In this document: in pieces, positions 20,001 to 27,429 of the stretch
Layout: every line of letters begins with the position of its first letter
Position numbering within the stretch: position 1 is the stretch's first letter
DNA from: an uncultured Bacteroidales bacterium
GTDB lineage: Bacteria; Bacteroidota; Bacteroidia; Bacteroidales; Bacteroidaceae
Assembly (NCBI GenBank): GCA_902782245.1
Contig: CACZMI010000005.1
Span: 1-61,416, forward strand
Direction of reading: 5' to 3'
DNA length: 61,416 nt
Notes under the pieces: generated by a model
What the model was told of the DNA's origin: nothing
The model's input: the letters and a program-made list of their open reading frames with translations, nothing else
The model's database searches: none
Program-made: the position numbers and the translations under genes

Positions 20001-21248
20001 TGATATGTAACCCAGTTCGCTGTTAAGGGTATAGTCCGATGAGTTCAGTTTACGCGCGTTAGAGATTTTCTCATAGTCGGTGCTTCCTTCCAGGAATGAT
20101 CCGATGGAGGTTGCCACCTGATCTATGTCGCGAGCGTCCGGATAATCATTGGTAATACGTCTGTACAGGTCATTGGCCGCATTGGCCGGAGCGGGACCGC
20201 CCTGAGCGTTCCAGATGGAGTTGCTTATATGGCCGGTCTCACCCAGGTCCGTGAATGCCACTATGTTGCGCGGGTTGTCATAGTTGCTCCTCTTGTTGGT
20301 GACCCATACCTCAATTCGTGTTATCTGAACGCCGGAGACTATGCTGGGCAGCATAGCCATGTTGGCGTCATAGTTGTCACGGAAGAAATGTGCCAGGAAG
20401 AAGTGACGGTTCTCATCATAACTGCTGGCATCTATCTCAAAGTCATTGATCTGCTGTCCTCCCTGTGAACTTACAGAGGCCGATGTGGACTCTTTCTGTG
20501 AAAGGACCATCTGTAACTTGAGTTTTCCGAACTGAAGGTCGGACCTGATGCCGAACAGTGACGATGCCCCCTGTATGAGCGATGAGTTGGTGGGGAAACT
20601 TATGTTTCCTGCCTCCAGAAGCCTGATAATCTCATCCTCCTTACCCTCATAGCGTAATTTAATCGTCTTGGCGTCAATTTCAAACGTGGCCTCGGTATTG
20701 TAGTTGAGGTTCATGTTTATCTTGTCACCTACGCGTGCATTGATGTTCAGGTTTATCTGCTCGTCAAAGTCAAATCCTCCTGTGGTGCGGTTCTGGACTG
20801 AAAGCGAAGGATTGTTTACCTTGTTGCGGTTGTAGCCGAATTTGATTGCGGCCGATCCGCTTGTCTTGACCTGCACTCCGCCCGGGCCGAATATCTTCTC
20901 GGCCGGTCCCAGGTCAAACTTCATATCGGTAAAATCAAACTTGTTGTCTCCCTGAGCGTTGAACTCCTCGGTATACTTGTCACGGTAGAATGACTGCAGC
21001 GAACGCTGCATCATCATGCGGTTATACTCATTGGGCGTCATGACCGTTGGGACATCAATGTAATAATCACCCAATTTATAACCTATGCTGAACGTCTCGT
21101 CATTTTCATCGTAGGTAATCTCTTCTGTTATGTTTTCGGGGTTGGGGAGAGTTCTGCTGACACCCTGCGCATAAAGGCAGTGGGGGCCCCCGCAGAAGCA
21201 GGAGCCCAAGAGCAGCAATACTGCAGCAAGGTGTCTTACCTTAATCAT
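14010..21248 (-). CDS. sprA: SprA/Sov, type IX secretion outer-membrane translocon
   Basis: A 2412-residue protein with a signal peptide (about residues 1-28, HLAAVLLLLGSCFC) and the length and pattern of SprA, the giant 36-strand barrel that forms the T9SS outer-membrane channel (Sov in Porphyromonas). Early residues (EEITYDENDETFSIGYKLG, then AAIKFGYNRNKVNNPSLS) match the conserved N-terminal region, and the whole is rich in alternating beta strands, ending TLKFTLTR. The start overlaps the ruvA stop by one base, an order (ruvA-sprA) I associate with Bacteroidota. With PorT at 48652 it implies a working T9SS; the motor genes (gldK-N, porV) are not in this window. Confidence 0.93.
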   Translation of the reverse strand: MIKVRHLAAVLLLLGSCFCGGPHCLYAQGVSRTLPNPENITEEITYDENDETFSIGYKLGDYYIDVPTVMTPNEYNRMMMQRSLQSFYRDKYTEEFNAQGDNKFDFTDMKFDLGPAEKIFGPGGVQVKTSGSAAIKFGYNRNKVNNPSLSVQNRTTGGFDFDEQINLNINARVGDKINMNLNYNTEATFEIDAKTIKLRYEGKEDEIIRLLEAGNISFPTNSSLIQGASSLFGIRSDLQFGKLKLQMVLSQKESTSASVSSQGGQQINDFEIDASSYDENRHFFLAHFFRDNYDANMAMLPSIVSGVQITRIEVWVTNKRSNYDNPRNIVAFTDLGETGHISNSIWNAQGGPAPANAANDLYRRITNDYPDARDIDQVATSIGSFLEGSTDYEKISNARKLNSSDYTLNSELGYISLKSALASDEVLAVAFEYTYGGNSYQVGEFSSDKTDARETLFVKLLKSNSNSPGSGTWDLMMKNIYSITQGNIQNAQFKLGIYYNSDSTGSRLTYIPEAGLKNTPLLRLMNLDRLDDNNNPHPNGKFDFIEKYTVQASNGKIIFPVVEPFGSHLRKAIDNDAVADKYVFQELYDSTRVVAKRIANKDKFMLIGQYSGTSGNVIQLGSYNIPRGSVVVTAGGTTLLENSDYTVDYSMGTVTIINQSIIDAGTSVNVQLESNTQYSMQRKTMAGLNWMYDFTPNFQMGGTFMHLNEKPLTSKVTMGDEPLVNTMYGLNMNWRHESQAITNIINRIPFVNATQPSSINFKAEMAALQSSVSDKVQGSASYIDDFESAESGISILQPSAWTLSAVPKGMKGYGKSGQVEAGFNRALLNWFTIDPLFTRRNSPLTPAHIKTDLEQLSNHYVREVYERELYPNKESTSSESTTLQILNLAYYPNERGPYNLNPDLDADGHLPDPQDNWGGIMRRLTTTDFEAANIEYIEFWMLDPFIYNQSAAGGDLYMNLGEVSEDVLLDGKKFYENGIPVDGDSAKWAPTVWGKVPTGKSLVYAFDNNAADSRDRQDVGLNGLNSDEERSWPAYATYLSQIRSKVKPEVYRNIYDDPAADNYHYYRGADYDDVNMSVLDRYRKYNGTEGNSPNNAESGSRYDQSARTTPDVEDANGDYTMDEYEKFFQYRISLRPGDLEIGRNYISDKREVKVKLRNGNTETVNWYCFRIPVNEYEKAEGGIRDFSSIRFMRMYLTGFQEEVHVRFGSLELMTSQWRNYEQPIYSATNRTPTISGKFSATSVNIEENGDRAPVNYVVPPGVTRILDPNQVQLVQDNEQAMSLKVTGLGAGEARGIYKKSSLDLRKYRRIQMFSHAEAVLPDDGSLNNGDISVFIRLGSDYSGNYYEYEIPLDLTPAGHYSGTNENDRRMVWPEKNMLDIEFDILTQVKNNRNIQKNLGAISASTVYSEYDPNHPENRITVVGNPSIGNVRAIMIGVRNNSMSAKNAEVWVNELRLVGYESKGGMAALSTLGLRLSDVASVDLAGQMTTAGYGGLEQSVKDRKTDDYYKYSVTTSTNVGRFLPEKSRISIPVYYSFTREKTSPKYSPYDTDLLLDDVIESFPEGSQRDSIQSISQDLRESQNFSISGAKVNISSETPMPYDPANFSFSYSENKSDRSNSTIDYEHDDNWRAAVDYSYAPASQGWSPFAALPYDAKWFSIVKDTKIGWLPQSISFNAGLQRSYHELQERDLEGSEGIPVIFSQQFYMNRDMSVNWNPLQLLRLSFSARTRAEIEEPYTVVNKDLYPDSYQLWKDSVKMSLMNMGRPLDYNQSFNAAYTIPINKIPVLDWITADAGFNSGYSWNRGTTYADGTNYGNIISNRRSISLNGRFNLLNLYNKVNYLHLLNNRYSSNGRSSSTYTSNRIRRYQQELTLLPGQRNVVVHSLGTLTPKLTATTEDGKTVKIKFRKLSPDSVSIKVKDTLNVVLRIIQDPDAPERKQRFSMREGMEMGLRALMMVRNVSVSYRNDYNMTLPGFMPDSRTFGQSKMSGMLTPGLDFAFGLTDDSYLHKAMGNGWLLSGDSIAHTATSTASEDLQIKMTLEPFRDIKIDANASWSRSANSRIQYMYAGMPTNRGGNFSMTTVSISSAFERHSSKRNYSSRSFERLTASLPVIRDRIESQYEGARYPSLSSLAGQAYDPANGGVDMYSSDVLIPAFLSAYTGRDAHKATLDLFPNILSMLPNWTLTYSGLSKLPFFRKHFKSFNLTHAYKSVYSVGSFNTFNSYMEYMNGRGFIEDVTTGNPIPSSMYNISSVSINESFAPLCGVSMTFLNDISAHLEFRKTRVLTLSTTAVQVVETSSDDITAGAGYKITGVKLFGAQSGTGRNQVSNDLNMNLDLSYRNQNALCRNLREEITQATSGNRAFKLSFSADYTYSRMLTLNFYYDFQSNFPLVSTSAYPTSTHDAGFTLKFTLTR

Positions 21249-21844
21249 CAGATGCGTTTGAGTGCTTCGCGGATGACTGCTTCAACCGTCAGCCCCTCCT
21301 GTTCCTTAAGGATTGCCTGTACTACTTTCTGTGAGGCGGCCTGCGGGAAGCCTAATGTAACCATGGCTGTTACGGCTTCTGTTGCTATCTGTCCGGTCTG
21401 TATGCCGTCCTGTATGCCAAGCGGCATCTCATCGGACTGGCTCTTGGCTATCTTGTCATGCAGATCCACTATGATGCGCTGTGCGGTCTTGGCACCTATG
21501 CCTTTTACCTTCTTGAGCAGCGAGTCATTACCGGAACTTATGATGCCGGTCAGTTCGGCGGGAGTGAAAGATGACAGTATCATCCTGGCCGATGCACCGC
21601 CTATGCCCGAAACCGATATGAGCATAAGGAACAGTTCGCGTTCCTGCCTGCCGCTGAATCCGTACAGGACGTATGCATCCTCGCGTATGGCTTCATAAAC
21701 ATACAGACGTGCATTGTCCTTGCCCTGAATGGCCGAATATGTATACAGTGAAATGTTCAGATCATATGCAACGCCGCCCTGGGTGAGCAGGACCGCCTGG
21801 GTGGGGGTGAGTTCCTCAATCTTTCCCTGAATGAATTCAATCAT
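21248..21844 (-). CDS. ruvA: Holliday junction DNA helicase subunit RuvA
   Basis: RuvA tetramers bind Holliday junctions and load the RuvB motor for branch migration. The 198-residue protein has the N-terminal OB fold ([14 protein letters not shown]), two helix-hairpin-helix motifs ([13 protein letters not shown] and [13 protein letters not shown]) and a C-terminal RuvB-binding domain (ALVTLGF-like AMVTLGFPQ). It is the first gene of the minus-strand unit continuing into sprA. Confidence 0.95.
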   Translation of the reverse strand: MIEFIQGKIEELTPTQAVLLTQGGVAYDLNISLYTYSAIQGKDNARLYVYEAIREDAYVLYGFSGRQERELFLMLISVSGIGGASARMILSSFTPAELTGIISSGNDSLLKKVKGIGAKTAQRIIVDLHDKIAKSQSDEMPLGIQDGIQTGQIATEAVTAMVTLGFPQAASQKVVQAILKEQEGLTVEAVIREALKRI

Positions 21845-21880
21845 GATAAATATGCGTTTGTTATGTAAGTGTTGCTTAGA

Positions 21881-21903
21881 AATAACGTACTCCCTGCGTT
21901 ATT
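21881..21903. promoter_or_regulatory. Inverted repeat upstream of ruvA/ddh, possible operator
   Basis: AATAACG (21881-21887) and CGTTATT (21897-21903) form a perfect 7-bp dyad with a 9-bp spacer in the 132-bp gap between the divergent ruvA and ddh genes. It may be a repressor or activator site; the protein is unknown. Confidence 0.4.
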
Positions 21904-21939
21904 ATTGCACGCACGCGTACTATATAAAGCACTTTTTTA

Positions 21940-21948
21940 TAACTTCGC
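21940..21948 (+). promoter_or_regulatory. Candidate -7 promoter element for ddh
   Basis: TAACTTCGC, the same one-base variant of TAnnTTTGC seen before tsaB, lies 28 bp before the ddh ATG. No clear -33 box is seen. Confidence 0.5.
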
Positions 21949-21976
21949 CCCCCGAAAACCTTAATAATTAAGACCT

Positions 21977-22876
21977 ATGGAAAAGATCAAAGCAGCAATT
22001 GTAGGCTATGGAAACATCGGAAAGTATGTACTTGAAGCCCTTGAGACAGCACCTGATTTTGAGGTGGCAGGCATAGTACGCCGTAACGGCGGAGCCGATG
22101 CTCCCAAGGAACTTTCGGGATATAAGATTGTAAAGAATATTTCAGAACTCCCCAAGCCCGATGTGGCTATCCTGTGCGTGCCTTCACGCAAGACCGAAGA
22201 GTATGCCCGTGATATTCTTCCACTCGGCATAAATACAGTTGACAGTTTTGATATACATACACTCATTCCTGAGACCCGCAAGCGTCTTATGCAGGTCGCC
22301 CAGGAAGCAGGAAAGGTGGCTGTGATATCTGCGGGATGGGATCCCGGTACGGATTCGATAGTACGTTCGCTGATGCAGGCCATGGCTCCCAAAGGTGTCA
22401 GTTACACCAATTTCGGACCTGGAATGTCAATGGGCCATTCGGTTGCGGTAAAGGCCGTTCCGGGTGTAAAAGACGCACTCTCCATGACTATTCCGGTAGG
22501 CACAGGCATACATCGCCGTATGGTATATGTTGAGATTCTTGACGGTTATCGCTTTGAGGATGTAGCAGCCGCAATCAAGGCCGATCCCTACTTTGTCAAC
22601 GATGAGACACACGTAATGCAGGTGGAATCGGTAGATGCACTCAAGGATATGGGACACGGTGTGAATCTGACACGCAAGGGCGTATCGGGCAAGACACAGA
22701 ACCAACTGTTTGAATTTGACATGAAGATTAACAATCCGGCACTTACAGGTCAGATACTGGTATGCGCCGCCCGTGCATCAATGCTCCAGAAGCCCGGTTG
22801 CTATACAATGATAGAGATGCCGGTTATAGATTACCTGTATGGAGACAGGGAGGATCTTGTAAGACATCTGGTTTGA
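21977..22876 (+). CDS. ddh: meso-Diaminopimelate D-dehydrogenase
   Basis: An NADP-dependent enzyme that aminates tetrahydrodipicolinate directly to meso-DAP, giving DAP for peptidoglycan and lysine in one step. The 299-residue protein begins with a Rossmann fold (AAIVGYGNIGKYVLEAL, residues about 6-22) and has the Ddh-type ISAGWDPGTDS and NFGPGMSMGHS segments. It ends 2 bp before the convergent MORN gene. Confidence 0.93.
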   Translation: MEKIKAAIVGYGNIGKYVLEALETAPDFEVAGIVRRNGGADAPKELSGYKIVKNISELPKPDVAILCVPSRKTEEYARDILPLGINTVDSFDIHTLIPETRKRLMQVAQEAGKVAVISAGWDPGTDSIVRSLMQAMAPKGVSYTNFGPGMSMGHSVAVKAVPGVKDALSMTIPVGTGIHRRMVYVEILDGYRFEDVAAAIKADPYFVNDETHVMQVESVDALKDMGHGVNLTRKGVSGKTQNQLFEFDMKINNPALTGQILVCAARASMLQKPGCYTMIEMPVIDYLYGDREDLVRHLV

Positions 22877-22878
22877 TA

Positions 22879-23967
22879 TCACAGTTGGAACGCCAGCCCC
22901 AGAAACAGTTCTTCGGGCTTGCCATACCCAAGGTATAAATATGCCTTGGGTTCTTTTTTTATGTGAAACGAGTATCTGAGATACCCTCTGTATACCAATG
23001 GCATGCCGTCAATCATCGTCCTGTGATACGCCTCTCCGTATGATAACTGATCTTTGTCAAAATATGAGCCGATACTGACATTTGCCTTGCAGTTGGAATA
23101 CAGTTTCCTGAACCCCTTGCCTATGGAACCTCCTATGGCAAAATTCTTCCGGACAAGACCGGCCTCAACCATATATACCGATGATATGTAACTGCCGGTA
23201 AAATGAATGTCTTCTGGATATTGGTACCATCCCATCGAAGTGGGAATACCTTTGGTGGGCGGCTGGACGTCAGCACCCATGGATAAACCCCAGAAAAATG
23301 TTTCATTGATTTCATAGAATAAACTGGCGGTCATTATTCCGGTAGTGCTCAATGAAACACCGAAAGAGATGGAAGGAGGAGTATAAGGCTCCTCTTTTTC
23401 AAACCCCCATGCTTTGAGCTCTTCGGTTAAGGTGCTGTCCTGATCAATCTTTGTGTCTGGCGGCATACCCAGGTATTCGTCATAATAGAAATAACCGGCA
23501 AAGGTTTGCCTTTGGGCATCGACAAGTTTGCCGTATCCGTGTTTCATGTCGTCTTTCCACTCTCCGTCATAGACTCCTCCGTCTTCAAACCGGAGTTTGC
23601 CGTACCCGTTGAATCTGTCATTTTTCCATCGTCCTTCATATCGGGCTCCACTGGCGTAGATGTATATTCCCGTACCCTCTTTGACATGATTGCGGAAATC
23701 ACCTTTGTAAATATCTCCGTCGGGATAGACCAAGGTACCCTGGCCGTTCCAGAGCCCGTCTTTCCAACCTCCTTCATATACGGTGCCGTCGGTATATATG
23801 CATGTCCCGTACCCGTTGAACAGCGAGTCCTGAATCTGCCCCATATACAGCGAACCGTCATCCAGCAGTAATGTGTCAATAGGGATACTGTCATTGGGAC
23901 TCCATGCATACACCGTAAGGTTGGCTAGGATGGATGCCGATAATATTATGATTCTACCCGATATCAT
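22879..23967 (-). CDS. MORN-repeat protein with predicted C-terminal beta-barrel (second of a pair)
   Basis: A 362-residue protein with a signal peptide (about 1-22, ending VYAWS). Residues about 42-170 hold five full 23-residue MORN repeats plus a partial one, for example VYEGGWKDGLWNGQGTLVYP. The C-terminal half (about 195-362) is a series of amphipathic strands ending LFLGLAFQL, a pattern typical of outer-membrane barrels. It is a paralogue of the gene at 23978, 10 bp away and upstream in transcription. Function unknown; MORN repeats form flat beta sheets that bind lipids or proteins. Confidence 0.8.
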   Translation of the reverse strand: MISGRIIILSASILANLTVYAWSPNDSIPIDTLLLDDGSLYMGQIQDSLFNGYGTCIYTDGTVYEGGWKDGLWNGQGTLVYPDGDIYKGDFRNHVKEGTGIYIYASGARYEGRWKNDRFNGYGKLRFEDGGVYDGEWKDDMKHGYGKLVDAQRQTFAGYFYYDEYLGMPPDTKIDQDSTLTEELKAWGFEKEEPYTPPSISFGVSLSTTGIMTASLFYEINETFFWGLSMGADVQPPTKGIPTSMGWYQYPEDIHFTGSYISSVYMVEAGLVRKNFAIGGSIGKGFRKLYSNCKANVSIGSYFDKDQLSYGEAYHRTMIDGMPLVYRGYLRYSFHIKKEPKAYLYLGYGKPEELFLGLAFQL

Positions 23968-23977
23968 ATTCCCAAAA

Positions 23978-25111
23978 TCAGAAGGTCACGCCGGCCCCTA
24001 TGAAAAAGCCGTCAATGTTGCCGTATCCTGTCCTGAAGGAACAGGAATACAGATACGGTATTGAGCGGCTTATCACAAAGTCGGTGAATAAGTCATAAGC
24101 AAACCTGACTCCTGTCATTTTCTCCCTGTAATAGAGAGTTCCCGGCTCATAGTAACTGTCGTTGTGCTCCAGGCTGCGGCAGTTGCGTATAGTGTTCTTC
24201 AGGCCTATTCCGACGGCTCCGCCTATCGAGAACCATCCCAAACTAACTCCGCATTGGCCGGTCAGTTTAAAGAAGTTGTAGGTATTCTCTGTCATTATCT
24301 CGTCAGGAAAGTCATTCCAATCTATGAGAATGATCTTTTCACTTGTTTCATCGTCGTAAGTAACGGATTCCTTGCCAATCCTTTTGTTCACGGTGTTGAT
24401 TCCAAGCGAGAAACCGGCAAAAAAACGTTCCGATGTGTGAAAATCGGCATGCAGCGAAAGGATATGATTGATTCCGTAAGACATGAATATGGTTGCGTCA
24501 TCCGTGTCATGCCAGGATGATTTGCTCTTTTTCCCGGATTTATCCGACTGATTCCAACCGAAATCATTATTGTTGTCAAAGGCACTGGTTTGGATGCTGG
24601 GCGGCAAGATAAAAAGATCATCCATGAATTCACCTTTCTGCAATGCTCCGGTACCTGCATCGTAATAAACACCTAAACCGTGTTTCCTGTCATCTCTCCA
24701 CTCGCCGGCATAGATACTGCCGTCGGCATAGTTCATAGTGCCTGAGCCGTTGAACCTGTTATTCTGCCAGTAGCCTTCATAACGGCTTCCGTCAGAGTAG
24801 GAGTATTCTCCGTACCCGCTGAACTGATGTTTGCTGAATTCTCCGCTGTATGAGTCTCCGTCCGGGTAATACAGATCGCCCTTTCCGTCCCACATGCCGT
24901 CTTTCCATTCTCCCTGATAAACAGTGCTGTCGGCATATACCATCTTGCCGTATCCGTTGAACAGTGAATCGGCTATCTGTCCCAGATACCATGCTCCGTC
25001 ATCAAACCATATGGTATCGGCCCTGGCTATGGTGTCATTTGTTGCTGAAGCGTATGCTACAAGGGTGCTTACAGACATTATTGAGAGTATAACAAAGCGT
25101 TTGAGTGACAT
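23978..25111 (-). CDS. MORN-repeat protein with predicted C-terminal beta-barrel (first of a pair)
   Basis: I choose ATG 25111 (MSLKRFVILSIMSVSTLVAYA), which gives a signal peptide and about 377 residues. An in-frame ATG at 25210 would add 33 residues and lie beyond the promoter and inside the divergent DUF2007 gene. Five MORN repeats follow, such as VYQGEWKDGMWDGKGDLYYP and RYEGYWQNNRFNGSGTMNY. The C-terminal half has a Ser/Lys/Asp linker, then alternating strands ending DGFFIGAGVTF, again barrel-like. It shares architecture and repeat number with its downstream neighbour, so the pair arose by duplication. Confidence 0.78.
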   Translation of the reverse strand: MSLKRFVILSIMSVSTLVAYASATNDTIARADTIWFDDGAWYLGQIADSLFNGYGKMVYADSTVYQGEWKDGMWDGKGDLYYPDGDSYSGEFSKHQFSGYGEYSYSDGSRYEGYWQNNRFNGSGTMNYADGSIYAGEWRDDRKHGLGVYYDAGTGALQKGEFMDDLFILPPSIQTSAFDNNNDFGWNQSDKSGKKSKSSWHDTDDATIFMSYGINHILSLHADFHTSERFFAGFSLGINTVNKRIGKESVTYDDETSEKIILIDWNDFPDEIMTENTYNFFKLTGQCGVSLGWFSIGGAVGIGLKNTIRNCRSLEHNDSYYEPGTLYYREKMTGVRFAYDLFTDFVISRSIPYLYSCSFRTGYGNIDGFFIGAGVTF

Positions 25112-25118
25112 ATCGGTG

Positions 25119-25126
25119 TAAAGGTA
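25119..25126 (-). promoter_or_regulatory. -7-like promoter element for the MORN pair, 7 nt from the start codon
   Basis: Minus-strand TACCTTTA (one mismatch to TAnnTTTG) is followed by CACCGAT and the ATG at 25111, so the message would be almost leaderless, as for cca. It lies only 12 bp from the divergent DUF2007 element, so the two promoters overlap face to face. Confidence 0.5.
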
Positions 25127-25138
25127 TGGAAAAATCAT

Positions 25139-25147
25139 TAACTTTGC
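25139..25147 (+). promoter_or_regulatory. -7 promoter element for DUF2007-proB-proA
   Basis: TAACTTTGC is an exact TAnnTTTGC match, 28 bp before the DUF2007 start. No clear -33 TTTG is present at normal spacing. Confidence 0.7.
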
Positions 25148-25175
25148 GAGTTCACAATAGTTAAACACCGCAGTT

Positions 25176-25394
25176 ATGAATGAAAAACAGGATTTGGTAT
25201 GCGTTTTCAAGGGTCAGGCCTTTGAAGCTGAGGTGGTACGCGCCCGTTTGGAGTCAGACGGCATACCGGCAATGGTAATGAACAATACTATGAGTGCTAT
25301 TTTTTCAACATATACCGCAATGGCCGGTGCGTTCTCGGTTCTTGTCAATCCCCAGGACAGGGAGCATGCCGAACAACTTTTACAGGAACAATGA
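25176..25394 (+). CDS. DUF2007 domain-containing protein
   Basis: A 72-residue soluble protein of the DUF2007 family (putative signal-transducing protein), with the characteristic opening LVCVFKGQAFEAEVVRARLESDGIPAM-like pattern and VLVNPQDREHAEQLL near the end. The fold resembles small ferredoxin-like domains and no activity is known. Its stop overlaps the proB start by 4 bp (ATGA), so translation is probably coupled. Confidence 0.85.
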   Translation: MNEKQDLVCVFKGQAFEAEVVRARLESDGIPAMVMNNTMSAIFSTYTAMAGAFSVLVNPQDREHAEQLLQEQ

Positions 25395-26170
25395 AATATC
25401 CCGAACGTATAGCTGTCAAGGTGGGCAGCAATGTGCTGACCCGTCCCGACGGCCGTCTTGACATATCACGTATGGCAGCTCTGGTGGACCAGATTGCCGA
25501 ACTCAGACATCGCGGCATCGAGGTGCTTCTCATTTCATCGGGTGCCGTGGCATCGGGCAGGGGAGCGCTTCCCAACCTCAAGGATGAGAGCGTGACCGGC
25601 CGTCAGCTTTTTGCCGCAGTAGGTCAGGCCAAACTGATAGAGCACTACTATGACCTTTTTCAGGAATATGGAATAACCGTAGGCCAGATTCTCACCACAA
25701 AGGAGAATTTTACTAATGAGACTCTACATGCCAATCAGATGCGTTGCATGACCGCAATGCTTGATAACGGGGTAGTACCGGTAATCAATGAGAATGATAC
25801 CGTATCGGTAGAGGAACTTATGTTTACCGACAACGATGAACTCTCAGGTCTGGTAGCCCGCATGATGAAAGCTGAGATACTGGTTATCCTGAGTAATGTG
25901 GACGGTGTGTTCACCGGTAACCCTGATGAGCCCGGATCGGAACTCATCCATGACGTTTACCCCGACGATGATTACTCCGGCTGCGTAAGCACCAGCAAGT
26001 CCCAGTACGGACGCGGCGGAATGATGACCAAGATGAAGACCGCTCTCGGAGTGGCTGCCGACGGTATTGAGGTGCGTATTGCAAACGGCCGCCGTCAGGA
26101 TGTCCTGCTGGAGGTCCTTACGGATCCGGAGAACGCCCGCTGCACACGTTTCCATGCTTCAAAGAAATAA
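25391..26170 (+). CDS. proB: Glutamate 5-kinase
   Basis: Phosphorylates glutamate, the first step of proline synthesis. The 259-residue protein has the amino acid kinase fold ([38 protein letters not shown]) and ends after [10 protein letters not shown] and RRQDVLLEV. It lacks the C-terminal PUA domain found in the ~367-residue E. coli enzyme; short forms are known. It is followed 2 bp later by proA. Confidence 0.94.
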   Translation: MKYPERIAVKVGSNVLTRPDGRLDISRMAALVDQIAELRHRGIEVLLISSGAVASGRGALPNLKDESVTGRQLFAAVGQAKLIEHYYDLFQEYGITVGQILTTKENFTNETLHANQMRCMTAMLDNGVVPVINENDTVSVEELMFTDNDELSGLVARMMKAEILVILSNVDGVFTGNPDEPGSELIHDVYPDDDYSGCVSTSKSQYGRGGMMTKMKTALGVAADGIEVRIANGRRQDVLLEVLTDPENARCTRFHASKK

Positions 26171-26172
26171 CC

Positions 26173-27417
26173 ATGATAGAAAAGACATTAGAACTACTTA
26201 AAGATGCTTCATATTCTCTTCCCATGCTGGAGGAGAATCAGATAAATGACCTGCTGCTCACATTGGCCGATGCCATTGAGATCAACTCGGCCGCATTGCT
26301 TGAGGCCAATGCCAGGGATCTGGCACGCATGGACCACAGTAATCCGGTCTATGACCGCCTGCTCCTTACTGAGGACCGCCTCAAGGGCATAGCATCCGAT
26401 ATGCGCCATGTTGCGGAACTTGAAAGCCCGGTAGGAAAGGTCATCGATGAGCGTGTACGCCCCAACGGTATGAAACTTACCCGCGTACGTGTCCCGTTCG
26501 GTGTGATAGGCGTCATTTATGAGGCCCGCCCCAACGTAAGTTTCGATGTGTTCTCGCTCTGTTTCAAGTCACGCAACGCCTGCGCCCTCAAAGGCGGCAG
26601 CGATGCCTATGACTCCAACTGCGCCATAGTTGACCTGATACACCGCGTACTGGAGCAGAAGGGTATTGATCCCCATGTGGTGGAGCTGCTTCCCGCCGGC
26701 CATGAGGCTGCCGCCGAACTCATGAAGGCAGTGGGTATGGTTGACCTTCTCATACCCCGCGGCAGCGCACGTCTTATTAGGTCGGTACGCGAGCAGGCTC
26801 AGGTTCCCTGCATTGAGACCGGAGCCGGAGTATGCCACACATATTTTGACAAGGAGGGTGACCTTAAGAAGGGAGCCGATATCATATTCAACTCCAAGAC
26901 CCGTCGCGTAAGCGTATGCAATGCGCTTGACTCTCTGGTAATTCATGCCGACCGTCTGAGCGACCTGCCTGAACTCTGCATCCGCATGGCCGCCAAGAAC
27001 GTGGTAATTGAGGCCGATGAGCAGGCATACGCAGCACTTGACGGCAAGTATCCCGCAGAACTCCTTGAGCATGCAACAGCAGACAGTTTCGGGAAGGAGT
27101 TCCTTGCATACCGTATGTCAATCAAGACAGTGCCCTCTTTTGAGGATGCCCTTATGCATATCCGCCGATACACATCACATCACAGCGAGTGTATCGTAAC
27201 GGAGAATGCGGAGCACGGACATAAGTTCCAGCAGTATACCGATGCCGCCTGCGTATATGTAAACGTATCGACCGCATTTACTGACGGTGCACAGTTCGGA
27301 CTGGGAGCCGAGATAGGCATCAGCACCCAGAAGATGCATGCTCGCGGTCCCATGGGACTTGAAGAGATTACAACATACAAATGGCTCATCAACGGTGATG
27401 GCCAGACAAGACAATAA
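26173..27417 (+). CDS. proA: Glutamate-5-semialdehyde dehydrogenase
   Basis: Reduces glutamyl-5-phosphate to glutamate semialdehyde, the second proline step, receiving the unstable product of ProB. The 414-residue aldehyde-dehydrogenase-fold protein has [30 protein letters not shown] and the catalytic Cys region [15 protein letters not shown]. Length is normal. Only 12 bp separate it from the carbamoyltransferase start. Confidence 0.95.
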   Translation: MIEKTLELLKDASYSLPMLEENQINDLLLTLADAIEINSAALLEANARDLARMDHSNPVYDRLLLTEDRLKGIASDMRHVAELESPVGKVIDERVRPNGMKLTRVRVPFGVIGVIYEARPNVSFDVFSLCFKSRNACALKGGSDAYDSNCAIVDLIHRVLEQKGIDPHVVELLPAGHEAAAELMKAVGMVDLLIPRGSARLIRSVREQAQVPCIETGAGVCHTYFDKEGDLKKGADIIFNSKTRRVSVCNALDSLVIHADRLSDLPELCIRMAAKNVVIEADEQAYAALDGKYPAELLEHATADSFGKEFLAYRMSIKTVPSFEDALMHIRRYTSHHSECIVTENAEHGHKFQQYTDAACVYVNVSTAFTDGAQFGLGAEIGISTQKMHARGPMGLEEITTYKWLINGDGQTRQ

Positions 27418-27429
27418 ACCCTATTGACG

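Noticed and set aside
22879-25111. Tandem repeats as a possible CRISPR or DNA repeat array
   Set aside because: The periodicity of about 69 bp is the coding of 23-residue MORN repeats, with diverged DNA and an open frame.
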